Source of the DNA: Vulcanimicrobiota bacterium
GTDB lineage: Bacteria; Vulcanimicrobiota; Vulcanimicrobiia; Vulcanimicrobiales; Vulcanimicrobiaceae
NCBI GenBank assembly: GCA_003151115.1
Contig: PLWS01000006.1
Span: forward strand, 1-64,000
Direction of reading: 5' to 3'
Length of the DNA: 64,000 nt
The translations under genes and the position numbers were made by a program. The first letter of the stretch is position 1. Each line of letters begins with the position of its first letter. Below, in pieces: positions 56,714-64,000 of the stretch. Under the pieces are notes generated by a model. That model was given only the letters and a program-made list of their open reading frames with translations. It did not search any database and was not told the origin of the DNA.

Positions 56714-57061
56714 ATGCCGCTGACGGTCGTTGAGTACGCTCGGGTCGACGGTTCAAGACCTTATCAGAGGTGGTTCGATGATCTTGCGCCTCAGGCCGCC
56801 GCAAAGATTGCGACAGCCAGAGCGCGCTTGGAAATGGGCAATACTTCGGCAATCAAGTGGTTCGGCGTCATCGGCGAATATCGGATTGATTGGGGGCCCG
56901 GCTATCGAATCTATCTTGCGAGGGACGGCGAGGACCTCGTACTACTGCTCGGTGGCGGGACCAAACAGCGCCAACGCGTGGACATTGAACGCGCCAAGGT
57001 ACTTTGGGCAGAATACAAGGCGCGAAAGGCCGCGGCCGCAAGATCGAGAGAGAGAAGGTGA
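56714..57061 (+). CDS. HigB/RelE-type (Gp49-like) toxin
   Basis: 115 residues matching phage-derived Gp49-like RelE/HigB toxins: VVEYARVDGSRPYQRWFDDL, then IGEYRIDWGPGYRIYLARDG, then LVLLLGGGTKQRQRVDIERA. Members cleave mRNA on the ribosome; the conserved basic residues (Arg in EYRI and GYRI, Lys/Arg in TKQRQ) are present. The antitoxin follows four bases after the stop, in the toxin-first order usual for HigBA. Confidence 0.88.
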   Translation: MPLTVVEYARVDGSRPYQRWFDDLAPQAAAKIATARARLEMGNTSAIKWFGVIGEYRIDWGPGYRIYLARDGEDLVLLLGGGTKQRQRVDIERAKVLWAEYKARKAAAARSRERR

Positions 57062-57065
57062 ACAC

Positions 57066-57389
57066 ATGGCTTTGACTCGGGATTCCAGACATACAGTCGT
57101 TGATCGCGTAAAGCGCGATCCCGCTTTCGCAAAGGCTCTCCTCGATGAGGCGGTGACTCTCTTTCTCAACGGAGAGCCCGATACGGCGCGCCTCGTGCTG
57201 CGTGATCTTGTGAACGCTACCGTCGGATTCGAGCGGTTGGCCACTGCAACGGGCAAACCGGCAAAGAGCTTACATCGAATGCTTTCAACGAACGGCAATC
57301 CGAGTATGGACAATCTTTCAATGATACTGGGCGTGCTCCGCAAGAAGCTGCAGGTGAAACTTGCAAGCCGTACCGTAAGGGCCGCTTGA
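57066..57389 (+). CDS. HigA-type antitoxin
   Basis: 107 residues. The C-terminal Xre-like helix-turn-helix reads GFERLATATGKPAKSLHRML, then SMDNLSMILGVLRKKLQVKL. The N-terminal helix (DPAFAKALLDEAVTLFLNGE) is the family's toxin-binding region. It probably binds the palindrome at 56685. It ends 40 bases before tRNA-Sec. Confidence 0.86.
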   Translation: MALTRDSRHTVVDRVKRDPAFAKALLDEAVTLFLNGEPDTARLVLRDLVNATVGFERLATATGKPAKSLHRMLSTNGNPSMDNLSMILGVLRKKLQVKLASRTVRAA

Positions 57390-57429
57390 CAACCAGAACA
57401 GCAAAGATCGAAATCCGTTCGTCGATCAC

Positions 57430-57523
57430 GGGAGAGTACGGGTCTGGTGGCCCGCACGGTCTTCAAAACCGCTGAGGCCGGCGCAAGCCGGCTGGTAGGT
57501 TCGATTCCTACACTTTCCCGCCA
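57430..57523 (+). tRNA. selC: tRNA-Sec (anticodon TCA)
   Basis: 94 bases including an encoded CCA. Acceptor GGGAGAGT pairs with ACTTTCCC (8 bp, against 7 in ordinary tRNAs). The D stem has 6 bp with a 4-base loop (CGGGTC-TGGT-GGCCCG). The anticodon loop is CTTCAAA, the long variable arm GCCGGC-GCAA-GCCGGC, and the T arm GTAGG-TTCGATT-CCTAC. These are the hallmarks of bacterial tRNA-Sec (8/5 type). It works with selA and selB 12-15 kb away. Its first 38 bases are duplicated at 55737. Confidence 0.97.
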
Positions 57524-57594
57524 ACCGCGCCTTTTCGCCTTATTTGGCGGGCGCTCACGCGACGGATGCTTAGTCGCGATCCACTAACCATCCA

Positions 57595-58806
57595 CTACGC
57601 GCTGGATTTGCCGCTAATCGCTGCGGCCAGGGTGCTTCCGAGATACGCGTCGAGGGCAGTTGCCTTCTCACGCTTTTGGTCGGTGAGCAAGTGAGTGTAG
57701 ACGTTCGCGGTAATGCCGATGCTCGCATGACCGAGGGACTTGCTTACAATGGCGAGCGGAACCCCCGCAGCAAAGCTAAAGCTCGCGTAAGCATGCCGTA
57801 GGTCGTGGAAGCGAAAGTGCGGGAGTTTCTCACGGCGCACCAAGCGCGCGAACCGACGAGAGAGTTCGTTAGGGTTCCACAGATCGCCGGTCGGCATGGT
57901 GAAAACGTAGCCTTCTTTTACGCGGCGGCGCGCTTCGAGCTCGCCAAAGAGCATGTCGAAACGCCCGCGCTGCTTTTGCCGATGCTCCCTGAGCACGTCG
58001 ATTAGGAACGCCGGAAGATGGTCGGTGCGCTGCGAGTTTTTCGTCTTAGTGTCGCCGATGACGACGCGCTTCTCAATGTTTGCGGCAGAGCGGCGAATCG
58101 CGAAGGTGGCCGCTTCGAGGTCAAAGTCGCTCCAACGAAGCGCGCACAGCTCCGAGCGGCGAGCGCCGGTAGCGATGGCGGTCGCGACGATGGCAAAGAG
58201 CTCTGTGCCCTGCGCTGCTCGCAAGAGGTTCGCGGCGTCGGCGGGCGTTAGCCCGGCACGTTCGACGTGCTCGCCGCGTGGTAGCTCGACCTTTTTCGCG
58301 GCGTTCTCGTTGAGCATCCCTTGTTTCACGCCCCAGGCAAGTACCGCGCGGACCAAGACGAGCAAGTTCCGCAGGCTCGTTGCTCCGAGCGGTTTACCTT
58401 TTCGCTTCGTGCGGGATGTGTCTTTGGCGCCGTCGAGCATTCTCTGCACGTTAATCGCGCGCAAGTCGCGCAGCTTTATCGCGCCGATCACAGGACGGAT
58501 ATGCTGCTTGAGGTTCCGTTTATACCAAGCGAGAGATGTGGGCGCCTTCGAGCGTGCTTTCGATTCGAGATACAGGTCCGCGAGCTGGTCGAACGTCATG
58601 CGCTCGCCGGATGCGATCCCACCATTCCTAATGCGCTCCGCGAAAGTTTGGAGTGCATGAGAGGCTTGCGTTTTAGTCGCGGCGAGAACGACATCCGATT
58701 CGCCCTTGTAGCGAAGCTGCCACTTTCCTTGCGCGATTTCCCGCAATGATCCGGTGTTGCGTTGACGGCGTCTCCGGTGAGCGCTGCGGCTATGGTTCGT
58801 ATTCAT
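57595..58806 (-). CDS. Tyrosine integrase adjacent to tRNA-Sec
   Basis: 403 residues from ATG 58804-58806 with AAAGGGA upstream. The Arm-type N-terminus is basic (MNTNHSRSAHRRRRQRNTGS). A SAM-like core-binding domain spans about 70-155. The catalytic set is Arg in TGARRSELCALRW, His-x-x-Arg in FHDLRHAYASF, His in SLGHASIGITANV and nucleophile Tyr in VYTHL. It points toward the tRNA 72 bases away, the usual arrangement for tRNA-targeting integrases, and probably belongs to the element extending right past 64,000. Confidence 0.93.
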   Translation of the reverse strand: MNTNHSRSAHRRRRQRNTGSLREIAQGKWQLRYKGESDVVLAATKTQASHALQTFAERIRNGGIASGERMTFDQLADLYLESKARSKAPTSLAWYKRNLKQHIRPVIGAIKLRDLRAINVQRMLDGAKDTSRTKRKGKPLGATSLRNLLVLVRAVLAWGVKQGMLNENAAKKVELPRGEHVERAGLTPADAANLLRAAQGTELFAIVATAIATGARRSELCALRWSDFDLEAATFAIRRSAANIEKRVVIGDTKTKNSQRTDHLPAFLIDVLREHRQKQRGRFDMLFGELEARRRVKEGYVFTMPTGDLWNPNELSRRFARLVRREKLPHFRFHDLRHAYASFSFAAGVPLAIVSKSLGHASIGITANVYTHLLTDQKREKATALDAYLGSTLAAAISGKSSA

Positions 58807-58932
58807 AAATTCCCTTTCTTGCTCTTGCGGAGTTGAAGGTACATCGTCAACGCCCCGTCCCATCCGTCACCCTCGGAAGCTCGACGCGTAAATACCACGT
58901 TCCGTCAATGCGACCGCGCTGGATATAACCTT

Positions 58933-59802
58933 TCACTGAACGTTTCTCTTTCTCGTTCTTGCAAGTTGCGGTTGGCGCTGCTCACCTACTTTTTGGGTGT
59001 GCGTTTGCGTCACCGTGCGCCAAGACTCGTACTCGTTACGGAACGTGCGTCTTTTTAAAGGCGGCCATGACTCTTGAAACTCCCCCGTCCACTCGTCGAG
59101 AATCCGCCACGCTGCATCGCGTGCGAGGTAAGGTGCCAATGACGAGCTCGCATTCCTGTAGGCAAGCCGCGCAGCTTCGGAGCGAACACCACGCATCGGA
59201 TGGGCAGAGATGTCATTATCTCGACAAACTTTTAGCCAAGCCGCGTTGAGCAGGTCTGCACCAGCGGAAGCGATCGATTCTGCAATATATTTCCTTGCCT
59301 CGTCGAGCCCTAGCTCTTTGCCGTCTGCGACTTTGTGATATAGCAGCTCGTTTTCGAGCGATATGTTTTCGAGCGCTGCGTTGATCTCTGGCTCGACGGC
59401 AAGCGGGAGCGCCGCGTGTAAATCCAGCGCGCAGCGCACGCCAGCTTCGCCGCTTTCGGCTAGATGGGCCATAAACGCAATAAGCGGCGCATCATGACCT
59501 GCCGCGTACAATGCCGTCGGCCCATTCTCCCAAGAAAGACCACAACGGTAAAACGCCTCACCGATTGCAAACACGTTGCTGGGCGTTGGCGTCCGTAGGC
59601 CGTGCAGGTAGCTGTAGATCAAAGCAGCTCCGCGTTCACGCTTCCGGGCCTCCCGCAGTCTAACATCGAGCTGCTCTACCGAGGGCAACTGGCTTTCCGA
59701 TTTGGACCGGCGACGTAGACGAGCCCCAAGATAGGCTTTCCAGCGTGGCCGTATATGCTTATCGCGAGCGGTTACGTATCGGGCCATGCTTTGTTTTACC
59801 AT
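58933..59802 (-). CDS. Hypothetical helical protein of the satellite element
   Basis: About 289 residues from the ATG at 59802; an ATG at 59838 is also possible. All-helical: SVEQLDVRLREARKRERGAA, then SNVFAIGEAFYRCG resembling a short Xre-like turn, then LPLAVEPEINAALENISLEN. Basic at both ends. It may be the element's repressor, lying divergently from the excisionase-type gene, but no family is confirmed. Confidence 0.5.
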   Translation of the reverse strand: MVKQSMARYVTARDKHIRPRWKAYLGARLRRRSKSESQLPSVEQLDVRLREARKRERGAALIYSYLHGLRTPTPSNVFAIGEAFYRCGLSWENGPTALYAAGHDAPLIAFMAHLAESGEAGVRCALDLHAALPLAVEPEINAALENISLENELLYHKVADGKELGLDEARKYIAESIASAGADLLNAAWLKVCRDNDISAHPMRGVRSEAARLAYRNASSSLAPYLARDAAWRILDEWTGEFQESWPPLKRRTFRNEYESWRTVTQTHTQKVGEQRQPQLARTRKRNVQ

Positions 59803-59900
59803 AGAACGTATTGCCTGTCTAGTACGTCGGACTCCCATCCTGTTATACTGGGTAAATCTTAGAAATAATGGAAAACACGGAGTTTTACGAAAGGCAGAAT

Positions 59901-60086
59901 ATGAATAATACAGAACCCGCGACCCTCTCGGTTGCCCAGGCGGCTAGGCTTCTTGGCGTCTCGCGCGCGGTGGTGTACGAGGCCGTAAAGGGGCCCGGCG
60001 CGTCGATCCGCGCGATTCGGCTAGGGAGAAGAATCGTGATCCCTAGGGTCTCGCTCGAAGCAACGTTATCTGGCGACAGCCCCTAG
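59901..60086 (+). CDS. Excisionase-family HTH protein
   Basis: About 61 residues from ATG 59901, preceded by GAAAGG; an ATG at 59868 is also in frame. MerR/Xis-type domain: TLSVAQAARLLGVSRAVVYE, then AIRLGRRIVIPRVSLEATL. It would bend DNA for excision or activate the plus-strand operon that follows. Divergent from the 58933 gene. Confidence 0.82.
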   Translation: MNNTEPATLSVAQAARLLGVSRAVVYEAVKGPGASIRAIRLGRRIVIPRVSLEATLSGDSP

Positions 60087-60098
60087 GAGCGCCCGGCT

Positions 60099-60362
60099 AT
60101 GTCGCATCCATTCCTAATCGCAAGTCTAGCCGAGCAGGAGACCACAGCTGCATTAGCTCCCATGCGGTACTTAGTCCGCAGTGCTATAAGGCGAGCAGAA
60201 AGCGGCACCGGCATTGATCAAGTCGCGGTCGATGTTGAAGCTCCCGAATGGCAGGCCGCCCGAGCGAAAGCGACGCGACTCTTTCATGAAGAACTTGCGC
60301 GCCAACGCGAGAGCGCTGTTGATCTGCTTTCACTCGACTTGCTGAAGCGCGGCGAGGCATGA
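60099..60362 (+). CDS. Small hypothetical protein upstream of the DUF3631 gene
   Basis: 87 residues (MSHPFLIASLAEQETTAALA onward), mainly helical; ends in LLKRGEA. The stop overlaps the next ATG (ATGA). No family is recognised; an early-operon accessory protein of the element. Confidence 0.55.
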   Translation: MSHPFLIASLAEQETTAALAPMRYLVRSAIRRAESGTGIDQVAVDVEAPEWQAARAKATRLFHEELARQRESAVDLLSLDLLKRGEA

Positions 60363-61609
60363 GCTTACAGATGTTGGCCTCAGAGGCAGCGCCTCTGCTA
60401 GTTGAAGTCGAGACGATTCTTATGCGGTATGTCGTCTTAGAGGAAGATGAAGCATTCGCGATTGTGCTTTGGGTAATGCATACGCACGCGTTCGAGGCTA
60501 GCGAATGCACTCCTTACCTTTCGATAACGTCTGCGGAGAAAGGTTCCGGCAAGACGCGGTTGCTCGAAGTGCTCGTTCACCTTGTCGCACGCCCCTGGTT
60601 TACGGGGCGAGTAACTGCTGCTGTGCTTGTGCGGAAGATCGACAAAGATCACCCAACACTGCTGTTGGACGAGAGCGATGCTGCGTTCGGAAGTGACAAG
60701 GAATACGCGAATACGCTGCGCGGGGTTCTCAATCAAGGCTATCGTCGCGGCGGCAAGCATTCCGCTTGCGTACCGAGTGGAAAGACGTTCGAGCTTCGCG
60801 ACTTTGACGTGTACTCGCCAAAAGCAATCGCGGGGATCGGTACGTTACCCGATACTGTCGAGGACCGCTCGATTCCAATTCGCCTGCGGCGCAAGGCGCC
60901 GACCGAAACCGTCGAGCGTTTGCGGCTGCGGACGGCTCCCAATGAGTTCAGTCCCCTGCAACAACGGCTAGAGTCTTGGGGTCAAGCATTCGTGCAGAAG
61001 CCTCGCCGCGACGTTACGCTACCGGATGAGCTTGGCGACCGCGCAGCGGATTGTTGGGAACCGCTGTTTGAGATTGCAGAAGCAATCGGGCCGGCAGCGG
61101 CTCAACGGGCGCGGCTCGCATCTGTACGGTTGTCTGGGCGCTCGTATCGCGAAGACGAATCCCTTGGCGTACGGCTGCTTTCGGATATTCGCGCAACTTT
61201 CGAGGAAATCGGCAGCGACCGTATTAGCTCCGCACAACTCGCGGAGCTTCTAAGCCAGCGCGAAGAATCACCTTGGGGTCCTCGTTACGGACAACCGTTC
61301 GGCCCCCGGAACGTTGCAAAATTGCTCAAGCCTTACGGTATAAAACCGAAAACCATCCGCGACGGAGAGGTTACGATGAAAGGATACCATCGCGACGACC
61401 TCGCGGACGTTTGGAGATTCTATCTGCCGTCCACCCCCGAGCAAACCGTAACAAGCGTCACACCGTCACAAACACCGCCACGCTCGCCGCGAATCGTTAC
61501 GGACGTTACGGATGTTACGCGCGTACAGGATGGGCGCATTGCTCGATTTACGTCGGTAAGCGAAACGCTAGACGAGATTATAGGGAGCTTGAGGATGCCA
61601 CCTGATTAA
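60359..61609 (+). CDS. DUF3631 ATPase/primase-helicase-like protein
   Basis: 416 residues. Walker A ITSAEKGSGKTRLLEVLVHL, Walker B TLLLDESDAAFGSD, then LRGVLNQGYRRGGKH and the DUF3631 signature AIAGIGTLPDTVEDRSIPIR followed by LRRK. C-terminal DNA-binding-like region (WGPRYGQPFGPRNVAKLLKP). Such proteins occur as replication or primase modules in phage satellites and plasmids. With int and xis it indicates an autonomously replicating satellite or integrative element. Confidence 0.85.
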   Translation: MSLQMLASEAAPLLVEVETILMRYVVLEEDEAFAIVLWVMHTHAFEASECTPYLSITSAEKGSGKTRLLEVLVHLVARPWFTGRVTAAVLVRKIDKDHPTLLLDESDAAFGSDKEYANTLRGVLNQGYRRGGKHSACVPSGKTFELRDFDVYSPKAIAGIGTLPDTVEDRSIPIRLRRKAPTETVERLRLRTAPNEFSPLQQRLESWGQAFVQKPRRDVTLPDELGDRAADCWEPLFEIAEAIGPAAAQRARLASVRLSGRSYREDESLGVRLLSDIRATFEEIGSDRISSAQLAELLSQREESPWGPRYGQPFGPRNVAKLLKPYGIKPKTIRDGEVTMKGYHRDDLADVWRFYLPSTPEQTVTSVTPSQTPPRSPRIVTDVTDVTRVQDGRIARFTSVSETLDEIIGSLRMPPD

Positions 61610-61686
61610 GACCGTGTTACGTCGGACTGGCCGTCCCTTCGCGCGCGCGCGTGGGTGGGGTAAGGCTAAGGAGATCACCAGTCGCC

Positions 61687-62778
61687 CTAGCGTGGCATGC
61701 CGACGTTAAACATATTCGCTATATATTGCTCGATCATTTTCCGATCCATCTCCAAGTAGTCTATCCCATCTCTCTTGATGTGGCGAAGCACGGAACCCGG
61801 TCCACTTTGAGCCGTCATTTTGAATAAGCCGGTTTTCCCCGACTTCATATCAACGACAGAAAACGCCATAAAATAATACGGTGCGCTCAGCTCTAGCCTA
61901 CCAATTGCCTTGACATTAAGACTATCCATCGGGTCATGAATTGGCGTAATCGCCATTACATAAGTGTCTCTTGCCGTAAGTCGCTGATCTGCGAAAGCCA
62001 GATGTGTAACCTGAACAGCGGTATACCTGCCCATATTTTGGTAGACGGCAACAACGTTTGATGGCAGATAATTGATCGTTCCATCGTCTTCGATCCTGAC
62101 GTTCCAGAACGTGAGCATGAACTTTTCTACCGCTCGGAAACCAGCCGATGTCAATATAATCATCTCACCTCCGTACCCGTAAGCTGCCTCAAGGTTCTTT
62201 CCCGACGATAGCTCTTCGGTCACCAAGCCGCCGATTTTGGTAAGGCCCACTAATACAGCCTTATCCCATGCGAGAGCCACAGAATCGGAATGACCGCGCA
62301 TGTCCGCACCAGTCAGTAAATTCGTAAAGTGCTCGGTTCCAGACCCTATTATCTCGTGTGTAACCTTTCTCGCGCGAGACCCCGGAGCGGCTGACCAAGA
62401 GAAACAAGTAGGTCTTGAGCGCATCGTCCAGCCAGCCACAGATGCGCCGTTCGAATACTTAGTATTGAATCGCTGAAATGCATCGTCCAATTCGTGTATA
62501 GTAGGCGCCTTTGTTGAGAAGCGGTGCTCAAGATCGGCAAAAACCTCTTCGCCAGCTTTAACCGAGCCGGTAAACCCGGCGACAAAGTTATCGTTAAAAA
62601 TGTGAATCTTGCGACGCATCCCGGCGACGCGTCGATCTAAATGCCCAAAAGGTGATGAATTAATGTCAGGCCGTGTTGGTAGAAATATATGAGGCTTCGT
62701 CGTGTCATTATCAGTGAGAAGAAAATCGCCGATGATCGTTGGGATGCCCTCTATCCGAAGCGCGGCAACGACAGACAT
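61687..62778 (-). CDS. Proteasome/HslV-like Ntn-hydrolase, putative defence effector
   Basis: 363 residues from ATG 62778 with AAGGAG upstream. The N-terminus aligns with HslV and 20S beta subunits: Ser2 where the mature Thr1 lies, Asp18 in PTIIGDFLLT (Asp17 equivalent), Lys57 in RRKIHIFNDNFVAGFTGS (Lys33 equivalent, correctly spaced to the FxG turn). KAGEEVFADLEHRF matches the following helix, and HEIIGSGTEHF recalls the GSG...A segment. The C-terminal 190 residues are a novel extension. Probably a self-processing peptidase or amidohydrolase. It follows the SIR2 gene by 56 bases. Confidence 0.7.
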   Translation of the reverse strand: MSVVAALRIEGIPTIIGDFLLTDNDTTKPHIFLPTRPDINSSPFGHLDRRVAGMRRKIHIFNDNFVAGFTGSVKAGEEVFADLEHRFSTKAPTIHELDDAFQRFNTKYSNGASVAGWTMRSRPTCFSWSAAPGSRARKVTHEIIGSGTEHFTNLLTGADMRGHSDSVALAWDKAVLVGLTKIGGLVTEELSSGKNLEAAYGYGGEMIILTSAGFRAVEKFMLTFWNVRIEDDGTINYLPSNVVAVYQNMGRYTAVQVTHLAFADQRLTARDTYVMAITPIHDPMDSLNVKAIGRLELSAPYYFMAFSVVDMKSGKTGLFKMTAQSGPGSVLRHIKRDGIDYLEMDRKMIEQYIANMFNVGMPR

Positions 62779-62834
62779 CTATGTGGAACTCCTTCTTGCG
62801 ACTGCTTGGCAGCCTCCCTAATGAACTTGAACGC

Positions 62835-63866
62835 CTAGGCCCGCAAGAACTCCTCGATACTCGTTCCAGCGACCAGATTGCTGAATCCGTCCCCTGTTGG
62901 CAGGAAATCGGCCTTAATTCTGTAGGCCTTAAGGCGATCTACTACACGGTCCGCCTCGCCGCGACCGCCACAAGCGACTGCAATAATGAGCCGACGCGTA
63001 TTCTTCGCGAGTAGGCTGAAGAAATGACCTTCGCGAGCTTGAGAACCAATTATTAAGACCTTGGTCGCTGCTACCGCGCACTGCCGAATCTGAGGGACGT
63101 GTTCAGGCGGACACACGAACCCCCGCTTCCCGGTCGCGGGAATCGCTATCGCGGGGACCATGGCATTTTTCATCGGACCATTCCATCCGATCGGTCGTTC
63201 CACGGTGGAGACGTATTCATTTTGAAGATTGTATAAGGAACCGAATTCAATTTCTGCAGCTCTGTCAATAACAGTCAACGCCAGCTTCAACTGATCTTGA
63301 GTTTCGAAGTTCTCGAACATTGGTGCAGTGATTTCGCGCGACCAATTAACAGAGCCATGAGGCTTGAAAAGTTTATAGGTGGATTGGTTCCAATACGCGT
63401 TAAAATTGTTGAAGAGCACTGGTGTCGTCCGAGACTTCAAAGCATGCTCAATCAATAGGTCGTAATTGAACGTGACAAAACAGACTGGGCCGCCATCTTT
63501 GAAATTGGCTTCGATCTTATCTATTAGGACGTTGTGATTGAGTCTATCTTCCTTGCTCGTCCAGTCTCTTCCGCAAGTCGCAATGTTGACTTGGAGGTAC
63601 CAACGTATGGCCATCAACTGTCTCTTGGATTCGGGGGTGTTTTCCTCGCGAAGGTCCTCGAGCTGATCTTCGATGAAATCGCAGTTCCTTAAGCGCTCGA
63701 TATTAGCGGGTGTTATGCCAAAGCACGTTGCCGCTAGCTCGAAAATCGGCTGCTTGAAGATGTCCCGCATCAATGGAGGGCGCGACTCGTCATGCCCTCC
63801 GCTGACCGGCGGGCGTGACCAAATCGAATCGTAGGAAGCTCCAGCACCGCAGATCACTATTAGCAT
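62835..63866 (-). CDS. SIR2-like NAD-binding defence protein
   Basis: 343 residues from ATG 63864-63866; the longer frame to 63968 is unlikely, because the fold starts at MLIVICGAGASYDSIW. SIR2 landmarks: the GAGAS nucleotide loop, VCFVTFNYDLLIEHALKS, YKLFKPHGSVNWSRE (catalytic His region) and TKVLIIGSQAREGHFFSLLA. Prokaryotic SIR2-like proteins of this type commonly deplete NAD+ on phage infection. It is the first gene of a minus-strand pair with the Ntn-hydrolase. Confidence 0.83.
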   Translation of the reverse strand: MLIVICGAGASYDSIWSRPPVSGGHDESRPPLMRDIFKQPIFELAATCFGITPANIERLRNCDFIEDQLEDLREENTPESKRQLMAIRWYLQVNIATCGRDWTSKEDRLNHNVLIDKIEANFKDGGPVCFVTFNYDLLIEHALKSRTTPVLFNNFNAYWNQSTYKLFKPHGSVNWSREITAPMFENFETQDQLKLALTVIDRAAEIEFGSLYNLQNEYVSTVERPIGWNGPMKNAMVPAIAIPATGKRGFVCPPEHVPQIRQCAVAATKVLIIGSQAREGHFFSLLAKNTRRLIIAVACGGRGEADRVVDRLKAYRIKADFLPTGDGFSNLVAGTSIEEFLRA

Positions 63867-64000
63867 CGTTGAGCCTCGGTTTAATCGCCCTTCACAATTT
63901 GGGATGAATACTTGGCTCAGCGGAGGGAGCCGAGTTGGTGACAGGCCAAGGGGAACGTCGGTGCTCAAATCTCACTTCGTCGCAACCCTGTTTTGGACTG

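Larger units (their letters stand above)
55775..57467. mobile_element. 1.7-kb island bounded by tRNA-Sec half repeats
   Basis: Lies between two 38-bp direct repeats of the tRNA-Sec 5' half. It carries a broken lipoprotein gene and a HigBA-like toxin-antitoxin pair but no recombinase. It may be a deletion derivative, or a cargo unit mobilised in trans by the integrase at 57595. Confidence 0.65.

Noticed and set aside
57468-57523. tRNA-Sec 3' half as the core repeat of the 57595 integrase
   Set aside because: No second copy of the 3' half was found in the window; only the 5' half is duplicated. A copy may lie beyond 64,000.

Overview
The window looks like a high-GC chromosome segment from an uncultured bacterium. 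Reading frames are long on both strands, operons are tightly overlapped with many GTG/TTG starts and ATGA/GTGA junctions, and a complete selenocysteine-insertion set (selA, selB, tRNA-Sec) is present. The gene content could fit a phylum such as Eremiobacterota (WPS-2). That placement is a low-confidence inference, because no rRNA gene is present and no database search was possible.

Region 1 (about 1-20,470) is an accessory island. It opens with an operon of two overlapping tyrosine recombinases, a micro-ORF and a double Xre/MbcA/ParS-type protein (1192-3882). Next come a zinc-finger protein plus a putative PBECR-type nuclease (4306-5915), scattered membrane proteins and an IS1-like transposase remnant. 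A DUF6119/TIGR04141-type protein follows, with a membrane coiled-coil partner behind a palindromic operator (8265-11192). Then there is a minus-strand membrane operon (11360-14544) and a four-gene TIGR04255-type cassette (14648-17313). The island ends at a large serine recombinase (18857-20383) that lies directly against a truncated comEC. comEC has lost its 3' end at this junction and also carries a one-base frameshift.

Region 2 (about 22,200-55,700) is ordinary core genome: an epimerase, an O-methyltransferase, leuS, comEA (with a repeat inserted in frame), an acyl-CoA ligase, a PadR regulator, twin S10 peptidases, and a BNR/sortilin-like protein. It continues with a tsaE-tsaB-rimI-yqeK-rsfS operon, gyrA, a trx-selA-selB-adenine deaminase-clpB run, and typA followed by two chagasin-type protease inhibitors. 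It ends with a DNA methyltransferase and a serine hydrolase.

Region 3 (about 55,700-64,000) is a second accessory zone around tRNA-Sec. A 38-bp copy of the 5' half of the tRNA gene lies 1.7 kb upstream of the intact gene. The two copies bracket a broken lipoprotein gene and a HigBA-like toxin-antitoxin pair. Downstream of the tRNA a satellite-like element begins: integrase, excisionase-type regulator and a DUF3631 ATPase. It carries what is probably the most interesting cargo in the window: a SIR2-family protein next to a proteasome/HslV-like Ntn-hydrolase that keeps the Ser/Asp/Lys catalytic arrangement. This is a candidate undescribed two-gene defence system.
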